From: Cervus elaphus
Lineage: Eukaryota > Chordata > Mammalia > Artiodactyla > Cervidae
DNA length: 64,000 nucleotides
Reading direction: 5' to 3'
Assembly: GCF_910594005.1 (NCBI RefSeq)
Contig: NC_057816.1
Coordinates: 27,483,797 to 27,547,796, forward strand
Under the pieces are notes generated by a model, which saw nothing but the letters and a program-made list of their open reading frames with translations, was not told the origin of the DNA and made no database searches. Position numbers and translations under genes: made by a program. Below are positions 43,069-54,014 of this stretch, piece by piece; within the stretch, counting starts at the first letter, position 1; the number at the start of each line of letters is the position of its first letter.

Positions 43069-43740
43069 TGGAAATGCTGCACATAGATACACAAAATTAA
43101 ACAACAATTTCTTCAAGTTTAGAGGTTAAATGAGGTAACCACATTTTGATAAAAAACTTCATGTTCAGCATAGTGACAGATAACACTGACTCTCAGAATT
43201 ATAACTCTCACTTTTGGGAAAAAGAGCTCTGTGATCTTGCCTAACCTCTGTACTTCACTGATGAGAAACTGATTCAAATAATTTGTTTTTCTGTCCTTCC
43301 TGGAGCTAATGTAAGAGATGTAGGGCTATTTTTTTTTCCCCCAGTAGCCTATTTTTTTTCCAGAACCATCTGAGAACAGGACATTTTTCTCAGGACTTTT
43401 GTTTGGTCTGAAATATAAGATTTTTTAATGTCCCCATTGCCCTTTGAAGAGCTGGAGTAACACTGAAAATGTAATTGCTTCAGGGAACTGACAACTAATT
43501 ATCCCAAAGCCAAAAGAAGACTAGGCATTTAGATAATGAAATGTCAATCAGTGTAATAGAAGTGTCATTTACTTAATACTTGTCTGTGTTTGGAAGGAAT
43601 GCATGTGATTTCAAGGCACAGTCAAATTTCTCTGCAGCAAGGAACATTGTGGGTGCACACAGACTGTGGCTCTCTCTACATATTGTACTTAAAGATACTG
43701 CATTAATGACAGACTTACAGAGACTGGGATGGAAAATACT
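43068..43740. other. Unique stretch, no recognised feature
   Basis: Includes two near-identical T-runs with a shared 'agcctattttttttcc'-like context around 43325-43362. Nothing else recognised. Confidence 0.4.
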
Positions 43741-43812
43741 ACACACACACACACATATGTGTGTGTGTGTGTGTGTGTGTGGGTGTGGGTGTGGGTGTGC
43801 GCGCGCGAGCGT
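43741..43812 (+). repeat. Palindromic (AC)n-(GT)n, (GTGGGT)n, (GC)n tract
   Basis: 43741-43772 is a perfect 32-bp palindrome (AC run, centre CATATG, GT run). It is followed by three GTGGGT-type units and GCGCGCGCG. The tract is capable of forming a cruciform or Z-DNA. Confidence 0.92.
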
Positions 43813-44463
43813 TTGTCAACTTGCAGGAGTCTGTCAAATGTGGGCCTTCTTGATTTAAGGCTACGAAGCCTGCATCTACAGCTGCATTTCTGCAGATAGC
43901 CAGGATGTTTTGTTCAGAGGAAGCTGCAGCGTCCTTGACATTGAACAGTGCCAGAAATCTAACACCAGACCATCAAGCGAGGATTTTGAATGCGTAAAAA
44001 GGAAAAATTTTCCATGAATATTTATGGGAAGCTCTGCTCTGCGTGAGTGAAAGTGATAAGGACGTGCTGTTGATAATCAAGTTGGGTTGTTATTTGTATG
44101 TAATAATTTTGAAATGGGCAAGGGAAGGAGGAAGCCCTACATTTTATTAGATAATCCAGACATTGGGTTATTTAAATGTTGTTTTTTGTATGCTCGGGCT
44201 CCTTCAATTTTCCTGGTGCTGGGAATGGATTTGAATGTTTTCATAAGCCCTATGTGTGAGTATGAGCGGTTTCACTCTCTGGAGCAAAGAAAAACTTCCT
44301 CTGTTGGAAGCACATCACATTTCAGAAGTGATTTCTTAAAACTAAGTTTCATGATAAACAAAATCTAGTGTTATATAGTTGTAATCTAGGCTCCTAAAGT
44401 CACCTTTGTGTGCCTCAGATGACAATGAACAACAGGCAGTTCTGATGATGATAAAAATAAATG
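43813..44463. other. Unique DNA, possible conserved non-coding segment
   Basis: About 600 bases free of recognised repeats with balanced composition (gatgttttgttcagaggaag, tgaatatttatgggaagctc). A 93-codon plus frame (44087-44368) has no recognised domain and no clear splice sites. Gene status is not supported. Confidence 0.35.
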
Positions 44464-45510
44464 TATAGTTTCCTGAGGCTGCTATTAACAAACTGGTGGC
44501 TTAAACAAAAGAAGTATCTTATATCAGGGTTCTGGAGGCCAGAATCCAAAATCAAGGTATTTTCAGGGCCACACTCCCCCTGGAGGCTCTAAGGGGAAAT
44601 CTTTCCTTCCCTCTTCCAGCTTTTGGTGCCTCCAGGCATTCCTTGGCTGTGGATGTCAAACTCCAATTTCTGGTTTGTCTTTACAAAACGTTCTGCTCTA
44701 TATCTGTGTCATCTCCTCATCTGTCTCTTATAAGGATGCATATAATTGGATTTAGGGGTTTCCCTGGTGGCTCAGATGGTAAAGAAACTGCTTGCAATGC
44801 AGGAGACCTTGGTTCAATCCCTGGATTGGGAAGATCCCCTGGAGGAGGACATGGCAACCCACTCCAGTATTCATGCCTGGAGAATCCCCATGGACAGAGG
44901 AGCCTGGAGAGCTACAGTCTGTGGGGTTGCGAAGAGTCAGACCTAACTGAGCAACTTAGCATACTGGTGGGTCAGATGGTAAAAAAACTGCCTGCAACAC
45001 GAGAGAACTGGGTTTGATTCCTGGGTCAGGAAGATCCCCTGGAGAAGGGATTCGCTGCCCACTCCAGTACTCTTGCCTGGAGAATTCCATGGACAGAGGA
45101 GCTTGGTCAGCTACAGTCCATGGGGTCGCAAAGAATCAGACACGACTGAGCAACTTTCAATTCACTTCTGGTGGCTCAATGGTAAACAATATGCCTGCCA
45201 GTGCAGGAGACACAGGTTTGATCCCTGGATAGGAAAGATCCCCTGGAGAAGGAAATGACAACCCACTCCAGGATTCTTGCCTGGGAAGTCCCATAAACTC
45301 CTGGAGGAGTCAGACATGACTCAGCTACTAAACAACAACAGCAAATTGGATTTAGGGCCTGCCCGGATACACAAGGAGGATCTCATCTCAAAATTTTTCA
45401 CTGAATCATATCTGCAAAAAACATTTTTACAAATAGGGCTGCATCCATGGGTTCTGGAGGTTGTGGCAGATACTTATCTTTGGGGCGGGGGGTGGTTACC
45501 ATTCAACCCA
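44464..45510 (-). mobile_element. MLT1-like (MaLR) LTR split by a Bov-tA trimer
   Basis: Reversed LTR blocks: 'ctgctattaacaaactggtg', 'gttctggaggccagaatcca', 'ctccaggcattccttggctg' and 'cttataaggatgcatataat', then after the SINE array 'ggatctcatctcaaaatttt' and 'ggttaccattcaacccagga'. It is an ancient nonautonomous LTR with no viral gene. Confidence 0.75.
44758..45343 (+). mobile_element. Head-to-tail Bov-tA trimer flanked by one perfect 14-bp TSD
   Basis: Three tandem tRNA-Glu-head plus BovA-body units start at about 44758, 44964 and 45169. Units two and three begin at 'actggtgggtcaga' and 'tctggtggctcaat', lacking the usual ggcttccc start, and are fused directly to the previous tail. The array ends 'ctaaacaacaacagc'. 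AATTGGATTTAGGG occurs at 44744-44757 and 45344-45357, and no TSD was seen at the inner junctions. The simplest reading is one insertion of a trimeric transcript. Confidence 0.88.
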
Positions 45511-45516
45511 GGATAG

Positions 45517-46084
45517 CAGAGGTCCCCTTCCCTGACAGCTCAGTTGCTAAAGAATCCTCCTGCAATGCAGGAGACCCCAGTTCTATTTCTGGGTTGGAAG
45601 ATCCACTGGAGAAGGGATAGGCTACCCACTCCAGTATTCTTGGGCTTCCCTTGTGGCTCAGCTGGTGAAGAATCCACCTGCAATGCGGGAGACCTGGGTT
45701 CAGTCCCTGGGTTTGAAAGATCTCCTGGAGAAGGGAGGGAAACTACCCTCTCCAGTATTCTGACCTGGAGAATTCCATGGACTGTGTATTCCATGGGGTC
45801 ACAAAAAGTCGGACACGACTGAGCGACTTTCACTTTCACCAACCCCCAGGCTGTGGACCGCTATGGGTCCGTGGCCTGTGGGGAACTGGGCCATACAGCC
45901 GGAAGTGAGCGGTGGGACAGCGAGCAAAGCTTCACCTGCCAAGCCCCACTGCTGCCCGTCCCTCACCTTACCACCCGAACCACCCCCTCATTGCTCCCGT
46001 TACTGCCTGAACCACCCTCACGCTTGTCTATGGAAAAATTGTCTTCCACAAAACCGGTCCCTAGCCAAAAAGGCTGGGACTGCT
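45517..46084 (+). mobile_element. hAT-type miniature transposon split by a Bov-tA dimer
   Basis: The left TIR 'cagaggtcccc' (45517-45527) is followed by the SINE dimer and resumes 'aacccccaggctgtggaccg' at 45841. The right end reads 'ggctgggactgctg'. It is the same family as 4531-4720 but retains more of the GC-rich interior. The 8-bp TSD is not clear. Confidence 0.75.
45528..45838 (+). mobile_element. Dimeric Bov-tA SINE inside the hAT element
   Basis: The first head ends 'ctacccactccagtattct' and fuses to 'tgggcttcccttgtggctca', the same junction as at 36306-36617. The second unit is complete to 'gagcgactttcactttca'. Confidence 0.87.
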
Positions 46085-46497
46085 GCCCTGTATGATGTCA
46101 CGAGTTTTGCTTTTATTTTAAAATGTGGTACTAAGACAGACATGTTGATCAATAACTACAGTAAATACATGCATTTAATCTTGAGATTCTTTTTTATATA
46201 ACTTGAAGACTCTTAAAGCAGTATAAAAGCCCTCACTGTACAGATATAAAGGTGACTTTTGTATAGAGTTATATGAATTCATTAAAACATTTTTAATTAT
46301 GATTAAGACATATAAATAGTATGGATGGGATAGAAGTATTAACATTATCTGATTGTCACATGGAGAGGGAAAAAACAACAGATGGGCACCAAGAAAGAAC
46401 TGGAAGAAAAATACCTCAAAGAATTACTAGTGACATGTATATATTTTCATTAATTTTTTGCAAGTATAGGTCACTCAATGTATTTTATACTTTTCTC
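46085..46497. other. AT-rich unique stretch
   Basis: Nothing recognised. Confidence 0.4.
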
Positions 46498-46513
46498 TCT
46501 ACATTTTAAAAAT

Positions 46514-46656
46514 AAATCTAATGAAGCTTTTGGGGTGTTTTGGCCATACCAGGCAGCTTGTGGGATCTCAGTCCCTGACCAGGGATTGAACCTGGGCTCT
46601 TAGCAGTGACAGCTCTGTATAATAACTACTGGACCACCAGGGAATTCCTCACTTTA
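46514..46656 (-). mobile_element. CHR-2-type tRNA SINE with 16-bp TSD
   Basis: Reversed SINE: 'ggatctcagtccctgaccag', 'ggattgaacctgggctctta', head 'ctggaccaccagggaattcc'. TCTACATTTTAAAAAT lies at 46498-46513 and 46657-46672. Confidence 0.88.
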
Positions 46657-46672
46657 TCTACATTTTAAAAAT

Positions 46673-47559
46673 TATTAATAAAAAATACACAGAGAGAGAG
46701 ATGCATACACATTTAAAAGAAAAAGTCAAAAGGCATATCAATATCACAGAAACATGAAAATTTTAGAATTGAGTCAGGATAAATCTTGGGTAATATAGCT
46801 CAGATTCCCTCATTTCTTTGACATCTTTGATAGAAGGATAATCTACATCTGCTTGGAAACTTCTGGTGACAGAGATCTTGTTCTTTCACGATATAACTCA
46901 ATCTAACTCACTCTAGTGTTGAGCAGTACTAATAGAAAATTCTCCCCCAAATGAATTATAACTTGACTGCATGCCATGTTTGGCCATGGTTTAGCGCTAT
47001 CACATTTGGAAGTACAGATTGTACACTGTACAACTGTGTAGATCATAGCAGACTCGTCACCCTGAAGCTATGCAGTGTCAGAGCCCTGTCTTGGCGTATG
47101 ACATCATCCGAGCTGGAGAAATTGCTTCCTGTCTTATTTCCTACCTCTTCTTTCTCCTAATATCATTTCATCTCTTCAGAAGGCATGGCCCCCAATATTG
47201 CATTGTTCCGTTATCCCTGCCTTGTGTTTTCCAGGGGAAAAATGATTCAGCCGATTTCATCTTGGTTTTCCACTTTTTTGAGGTTTGACTTTAGACTCCA
47301 AAGGGAAAAAAAAGGAGGTGGGGGTGGGGTGGGTACAGCACTGCTTTGGGATGACTGTCCCTGACTCATGATCAAGGAGGACCTCAACACATGAAAAAAA
47401 AACTGAGTGTGAATGTTAGAACCACTAACTAAAAGTGAATACAAAGGAGGAAACAAGTCAAGGAACAATTTATGCCATCCCAGGTTTAGAGTCTTCTTTT
47501 TAAACATGTGTCTGTTAATTCCCACAACAAATCTGTGGAATAACTGTCATTACAGCCAC
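46673..47559. other. Unique stretch with a G-rich tract at 47314-47335
   Basis: 'ggaggtgggggtggggtggg' has one GG pair region plus three runs of three or more G, so it is a weak G-quadruplex candidate. Open frames on both strands (46951-47160, 47070-47288, 47247-47525) are short and without domains. Confidence 0.4.
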
Positions 47560-48660
47560 AGCTCTCCCCTGGAGTCATGCAGAATAGTCCCTCATCTGTC
47601 CATGCTCTTTCATCACTGTTCTCTCTATGTTCCATTCCCTCTGCTGAATTACCTGCCCTGACCCTACCAATACCCTCTTCTGTTCATTCTCTCTTTTACT
47701 TGGCAAACTCCTGTTTATCATTCAGATTCCAGATTAGGTGTAATCTAATTCTTTGATCCTTCATGTCTAGGTTAAGTGTGCTTCCTATTTGCTCCCAAAT
47801 CCTTTGCCTATCCCAGATGTTATCACCTATATTTGCATCCTAATGAAAGGTTGTTGCTGAATGATAAGACACCAGGATTCTTGGCCTCCGGAGGAGACGA
47901 ATACAATCCGGGGCCAGAGATGAGGCCGGATCGCTCAGAGCTTTTGTGTAATAAAGTTTTATTAAAGTATAAAGGAGATAGAGAAAGCTTCTGACATAGG
48001 CATCAGAAGGGGGCAGAAAGAGTACCCCCCTGCTAGTCTTCAGCTGGATGTTACATAGTCACTAGCAGTCTGTTAATGAAAGAAAGGAATGTCTTAAAAC
48101 TCAGAATGGCACCAGGCCCCTCATCCATAAGTTGCATTTGTGATAATCTTGGCACCAGATAATTCATCTCAGGCCATAAAATGATTGACTTGAATCTTGT
48201 AGAAGGGCAGATTACCACATAAATAGTTCCATTTACATAGGTTAGGGGAACAATATCCGAGTATAACATACTGGTTTGTCAAGTAGGTTGAGCCATTTGG
48301 TGGAACCAACTTGAAGACAGAGTCTGGGGTACATTAACATAGCTTAAGACAAACATATCCGTAATAAAAAATTTATTGGTTAACTCAAGGTTTGAGAATA
48401 GTTAGCTTCAGGTGAAACCAGGTATCATGGCAACACAGCATTTTAAGAGAAACCTCCTTTTAAATTTGTGTAGAGAAGGGAAAAAAATCTCTAGTTTGTT
48501 TCCTCCTGCCACTTAAGAGAGATAAAAATGTCTGACACTTGCAGCCTATTTCCTCCGTTTGGAAACCCCTGGCCTTCCTGCCTGTTACCCTCTCACTAAT
48601 CACCTGTGCAGACCGGTCTCCTCTTAGACTCTAACTACCATGAGATCCAGACTATGTAAA
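47560..48660 (+). mobile_element. L2 LINE 3' region split by a solo LTR
   Basis: 'cattcagattccagattagg', 'tgtgcttcctatttgctccc' and 'ccagatgttatcacctatat' are L2 3' text. It resumes after the LTR with 'cttagactctaactaccatg'. Confidence 0.55.
47844..48595 (-). mobile_element. Solo endogenous retrovirus LTR with 4-bp TSD
   Basis: A 752-bp unit that is TG...CA on both strands, flanked by CTAA at 47840-47843 and 48596-48599. On the minus strand it reads U3 (starting TGAGAGGGTAACAGG), then an AATAAA-type signal (complement near 47958-47963), then a U5-like end near 47844. A 4-bp duplication is typical of gammaretrovirus-like (ERV1) elements. There is no internal retroviral sequence, so the provirus was lost by LTR-LTR recombination. 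The family name is not certain. Confidence 0.8.
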
Positions 48661-48689
48661 GGGAAGCAGGAGAGTATGATTTAGTAAAG

Positions 48690-48912
48690 TAGAGTCAGGA
48701 TGCAGACCTTGGGCCCACGCTTCCAGTATTTAAAGCCTGGTTCTACTACTTAACTGACTCAGTGACTTCAGATAAGTTACTTAAATGCTTCAGTTCATTC
48801 ATTTGCAAAGTGAGAATAAAATACGGTTTACTTTCTCTAATTGTTGTGAGCGAGAACACGAAAGCTCTTAAGAGAGTGCATGACACTCAATAGATGTTAC
48901 TTATTATTATTA
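48690..48912 (+). mobile_element. MIR SINE
   Basis: 'gcctggttctactacttaac', 'agtgacttcagataagttac', 'tcatttgcaaagtgagaata' and 'gcatgacactcaatagatgt' form a long MIR. Confidence 0.8.
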
Positions 48913-48959
48913 GGGTTATTCATGAATATTCCAATACTGGCACATAGACTTTCACATTC

Positions 48960-49205
48960 TTTGCACACTCTGGATCAGGCATCTTCTATTATTAATGAAA
49001 GCCTCCTCAGATATGTCTTTTGGAAAGGTCTTCCTTCAAACCCTCATCTCTGCCTGTTTAATAGCATTTCTTATTTACTACATTAAATCTACTTAATGTA
49101 TCCTGCATGTCTTTTTTCTCCTGTTAAACCAAAAGATGGTAGCCTCCATATTTGTCTCTCTGTTCTCCTAGCAGAAAACAATAGTTGAATAAATTAATGA
49201 CTGAA
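48960..49205 (+). mobile_element. L2 LINE 3' end (weak)
   Basis: 'gtcttttggaaaggtcttcc' and a tail 'ataaattaatgactgaatag' suggest an L2 3' end. Diverged. Confidence 0.4.
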
Positions 49206-50334
49206 TAGATAAATCAATGAATTGAAAATCAAAGGAAGTCCTTCAAGACAAGTTGGTAAGGAAGTTTGGACTAAAAGGAGGGCTAGAAATTCAGATATTA
49301 GACTAAGAGGTTTGGATGAAGACTGAAGAAAAAAAGACTGCTACACATCAAAAGTCAGCAAAACTGAAAAGTCGGCGTTTCCCTCTGTTGGGTAATCTGT
49401 TAAGCTTTGCCAATACATGGAATATTCCGTGTCACAATCCAAGAGCCAGACTGGTGTAGCCTTTGCACTGGAAACCAAAAAGGGAAAGTTTTGTCTCCCT
49501 GAATCAGCTCCTTTGTGCTCTGGTAGCAGAAGGATCCTGTCAAAAATCCTTGGCATAAAGCCCCACATAGCTCATGACTGATGAACGAGAAGATGTTGTT
49601 CCACTATGAGACATCATTGGATTTTAAATATCTATGAGTGATCATTTCTAGTTCAGCATATTGAGGAGTTGGGGATAATGCTTATACCTAGCAACTTGTT
49701 GGAAAGATGACCATGTAACATATGGAACGTCCAAGTCCACAGAGGACATAGATGTTTATAACAAAATTTAAAAATGAAGTAAAAGATTCTGGGAGAATTT
49801 TCTGAAGTTTGCACTGATAACAAAGTGTTCAAAAAAGAGTTCCCTTGATCAAATAAGTTTGACAAACCACAACCTATAGGTATTTTTAAAAATTTATAAT
49901 GCACATCACAATATTAAAATTGCCAGAAAGTCTGGAAATGAGAAAACTTACTTATATTCACCTAAACCTTGAGAGAAAGTGACTTTCCCAAAATTACCCT
50001 TGTTGGTAAAAAGAAGACTAGAATCTACTCTGATTTTAAATTTTCTATAAAACTGTACTATCTCTTTTTGAACTGTAGAATAGCTCAGTGGAACAAGATT
50101 CTGGAAAAAATAAAGATGAGGCTGCTGAGTGAAGTACCTCCAGCTCCACTTTCCTACTGACATTTACCATGTAAGGGCCAACTTATTAATAGTACTTAAG
50201 GCCTCAATTCCAGCATGTAGGCAGGGAACAGTGCTTAGATACAAACTTTGCTTGCTGTCCTCATCTACACATTATTCATGATCATTCTGGTTTATAAACC
50301 CATGTATCAGAAAGGAAGTCTGGTTTCCATATCT
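49206..50334. other. Unique stretch, no recognised feature
   Basis: A 75-codon minus frame (49341-49568, MWGFMPRIFDRILLLPEHKG onward) has a protein-like composition but no identified domain or supporting context. 49600-50334 is AT-rich. Confidence 0.35.
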
Positions 50335-50560
50335 GATCCCTTCACCTCCTAAACCTCCATCACCAAGCATTACTTCTGAAATTTTCACCTGATTTCTTCC
50401 CAGAGAGCTTATGAACATCCCCAGTGAAATTCTCTGAGAAAACTCAAACACTTCCTCTCAGTCTTCATTTGCCCTGACCTTTCTGCAATATTATCTACGG
50501 TTCTCATTTCCCTTCAGCTCAATTCTTCCTTATTTGCTCTTGATCCTCAGGACAGACACC
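50335..50560 (+). mobile_element. L2 coding-region remnant
   Basis: 'ccctgacctttctgcaatat' followed by 'tatctacggttctcat' resembles the L2 RT segment 'gacctctctgcagcatttgacac'. Heavily mutated. Confidence 0.4.
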
Positions 50561-50849
50561 TTAAATAAAGTGAAATTTGATTCAAACTACAGAAAATCTA
50601 TCAGTATCATTCCTTTACTGACCTAATAATTACAATGGATTTTTTTTTTTTTTTGCAACTTTCCCTATTTATTATGGATGGAAAGTTGAGAGATGAAGAC
50701 CCAGGAAACTTGAAATTGAAGGATAAAACTACTAAGAAATAATATGATATGGACTAAAAATAACCCCTAGCCCTCTGTTTTCTTATCTCTTATGATCTGT
50801 GAAGTGAAGGAGTGAGACTAAATGGTTTCTATGATTCTTTCTATTTTGG
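50561..50849. other. Unique stretch with poly-T 50641-50654
   Basis: The second half (agtgaaggagtgagactaaatg) resembles an old MIR-like tail. Nothing else. Confidence 0.35.
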
Positions 50850-50965
50850 CCATTCCTGAATATTGAGGAAATGATTCTGTACTCAATTTATGTGACTGTG
50901 ATCAAGTCATTTAACCACTCTGAGTTTCAGCTTAGAGCCTTATCTGTAAAATAATATTATATAAA
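50850..50965 (+). mobile_element. MIR SINE fragment
   Basis: 'tgtgactgtgatcaagtcat', 'ttaaccactctgagtttcag' and 'cttatctgtaaaataatatt' are MIR core. Confidence 0.7.
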
Positions 50966-51019
50966 AAAAAAAAACACCTTAATATGGAAAGTTAGTGTGT
51001 TTAATTACATAACTTCTAA

Positions 51020-51255
51020 GGATGAACTACCTAAGTTCAAATCCAGCCTCCTTCACCCACCCCCATCATTTTGTAGCTGTGTGACTCTGGGAAAATTATT
51101 GTTTTCAGTTTCCTCATCTGGGGAAAAAAAGAACATACTCACAGATCCTACTTCATATAGTTTTGTGAATTAAGTGAGTTAGTATGTGGAAAGGTCTTAG
51201 AAGATTGCTTCCTACATAATGAGTACTGTGTTAAGTGTGCCTTTGTTATTAATGG
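51020..51255 (+). mobile_element. MIR SINE
   Basis: 'aagttcaaatccagcctcct', 'tagctgtgtgactctgggaa', 'cagtttcctcatctggggaa' and 'gtgaattaagtgagttagta' form a second, independent MIR. Confidence 0.8.
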
Positions 51256-51499
51256 ATCTTAAAATTGGTTGAAAGTTAAGTATTCAAATGCTTCATTTTT
51301 CCTTTTTCTACTTAACTCTGTGGCATTGGTAATTTTTCACTGCTTTGAAAAGTATGATTCACTGCAAAGAAAAAGAATCTGTAACTGACAATTTTCTTAT
51401 AGATTCATACTCTATAATATTTTTAAAAATTAAAAATTAAACATCATATTTTGCTTATGTTGGTATAAAATATGGGAGATAACATTGGAATGGTTAAGT

Positions 51500-53320
51500 C
51501 ATCATATATACAAAATCAGATTTTTATTTTGAAGTTTTAATTGAGATATATAGTAAGAATTACATGCTTTAAAAATTTTTATATAGATAGGTTTATCTGT
51601 TGTTTTACTTTTTGTTTCCAATGTTTCATACCATTTTTGTTTCTCTATATCTCCTTTGCTGTTTTTTTTTTTATTAAGTGCATATTTTCCAACATAATGC
51701 TTAAATCCCTTTAATAATTGTTTTACTATATATTTTATAGAAGCTTTCTTAGCAATTTCTCTAGGGCTTATATTTATCATACTCTAGACTTACACTAAAT
51801 TAATTTGTGAGATATAGAAACATTATCCTTTTATAGATTTATTCTCTTTGTTTTTCCATTCTATTATTTTTTTACATATTACCTTTTTTTATCTATGTTG
51901 CAAACTCAACAACACATTGCTATAATTATCACTTAGTATGAGTATGTTGTCTTTCAGAAAAGCTGAGAGAAAGGAAAGCAAGCACATATTTGTAGAATTT
52001 GTAGTATATTGCATGCTAAGTCACTTCAGTTGTGTCTGACTCTTTGTGACCCCATGGACTGTAGCCTGCCAGGCTCCTCTGTCCATGGGATTCTCCAGGC
52101 AAAATACTGGGGTGGGTTTCCATGTCCTCCTCCAAGTGATCTTCTTCCTCTTATTATTTCTGGTTCTCTTCATTTATTTTTATGGATTTGAATTACTATC
52201 TGGAGTCATTTTCTTCATCCAGTAGAATTCTGCACCCACCCACTTCCTTTGTGCCTTGAGTTACTTAAGTATGGTTGAGTTACTTGAACTTTTTAACACA
52301 TTTTAATTATTTGAAAATTATAACAAACTGCTTTGACGTCCGCTAAATCCAACTTTAGTATCTTCTCAAAGGCAGTTGCCTGTTTTTGACCTGGTCATTC
52401 TCCTGTTCCTTTGTATATCTTGTTATTTTGGGTTCTAAACTGGACATTTTAGATAATATATTATAGCAATTCTGGATACCGATTCCCACCAAGCACCCAC
52501 TCTACCACCCAATTCTGAAGCTTGATATTGGTGTTTGTTGGTTGTAGTGACAGACTGGACTATTTTAGTGAAGCTATTTCCCTTACAATGTGAGTCCTCT
52601 CCTGTCACTCCTCAGAGGGTGCAATTTCAGGCATGTTTTCTGAGTGATATCTTTGACTATCACTTTCCCTGATCAAGGGCAGATATTAGATGTCATTAAT
52701 TGTTGACTGATTTTTCTGGGTCATTAATTTCCACGTAGCCTGTTTAATTACATTTTGCTCTTTTGGAAGGTTCACTCTTGAGACCACTGGTTTTGAGGTT
52801 TACTTTGACATCTGAGGGCTTGTTTTAGCTCTGTTTCCCTAGTTCTCTCTGGTAAACTAGACAGCCCATGGTTTATCTTATAATTTTCATGGAACTGTAA
52901 ACTGCCTATTGATTGCTTATCACCCAAATCTTCATTTTTTCCAAAATTTCGTTAAGTCTTGAATTTCCTTTGAGAAGAGCTTGAGAGCTCTCTTTCCGTA
53001 GAGCCTGCCTGTACTTCGAGGGAAAATCTCTGAGCCAAGACTCAGGAAATAGGGATAGGGACATTGGTCTGCTTTTCTCTACAACAGCCATGTTTTAAGG
53101 GCAAGTTTTTAAGCAGGGACCGTAGCCACTGTTCATCTCAGCTTGCCTTTCCTAGTGTGGGAACTCTACGCTGTGAATGAGATAGGGCAAGGGTCTTATG
53201 GACCTTTGCATTTTCAGCTTACCTACCTGAGGTCCAGCTTCCACCTTGTAAATGTTGGTGAGGTGGAAGGAGGGAGCCCATGACCTCTTGGTCAAACTTG
53301 CCTGAGTTTTTTCACTGTAC
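51500..53320 (-). mobile_element. Old L1 (L1M-type) 3' UTR-like region, partly
   Basis: 'ggacattttagataatatat', 'gcaattctggatacc' and T-rich blocks recall old L1 3' regions in reverse. Similarity is patchy, and parts of 52600-53320 may be unique. A 92-codon minus frame (51502-51780) is Lys-rich low-complexity. Confidence 0.35.
52011..52142 (-). mobile_element. 5'-truncated BovA-type SINE
   Basis: Reversed BovA body: 'agtcacttcagttgtgtctg', 'ggactgtagcctgccaggct', 'ttccatgtcctcctccaagt'. Confidence 0.85.
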
Positions 53321-54014
53321 AGTATACTGGTGGGTTAAGTGATGTTTGACTCTTTGCAACTCCATGGTCTGCAGCACTCCAGGATTCTGTCCTTCTCTGA
53401 CTCACAGAGTTTGAGCAAACTCATGTTCACTGGGTCAGTGATGCTATCTACCCATCTCATCCTCTGCCACCCCCTTCTCTTTTGCCTTCAGTTTTCCCCA
53501 GGATCAGGGTCTTTTCCAATGAGTCAGCTCTTTGCATCAGGTAACCAAAGTATTGGAACTTTAGCTTTGGCATCAGTTCTTCCAATGAATATCCAAGGTT
53601 GATTTCCTTTAGGATTGACTGGCTTGATCTCCTTGCAGTCCAAGGAACTCTCAAGAGTCTTCTCCAACACCATAATTCAAAAGCATCAATTCTTTGATGC
53701 TTATCTTCTTTATGGTTCAACTCTAACATCCATTCATGACTACTGGAAAAACCATAGGTTTGACTAACATGGACTTTTGTCAGAAAAGTGATATCTTTGC
53801 TTTATAATATGCTGTCTAGGTTTGTCATAACTTTCCTTCCAAAAGCAAGCATCTTTTAATTTCATGGCTGAAGTCACCATCTGCAGTGATTTTGGAGCCC
53901 AAGGAAATAAAGTCTGCTACTGCTTACAAATTTTTCCTTTCTTTTTACCATAAAGTGATGGAACTGGATGCCATGATATAAGTTTTTGAAACAGTGAGTT
54001 TTAAGTCATTTTTT

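Noticed and set aside
47311..47340. G-quadruplex
   Set aside because: Only three runs of three or more G are present. The fourth is GG, so it was kept as a weak note only.
49341..49568. 75-codon minus frame with protein-like composition
   Set aside because: Isolated, with no exon borders or recognised family. Only a cross-species coding test could revive it.
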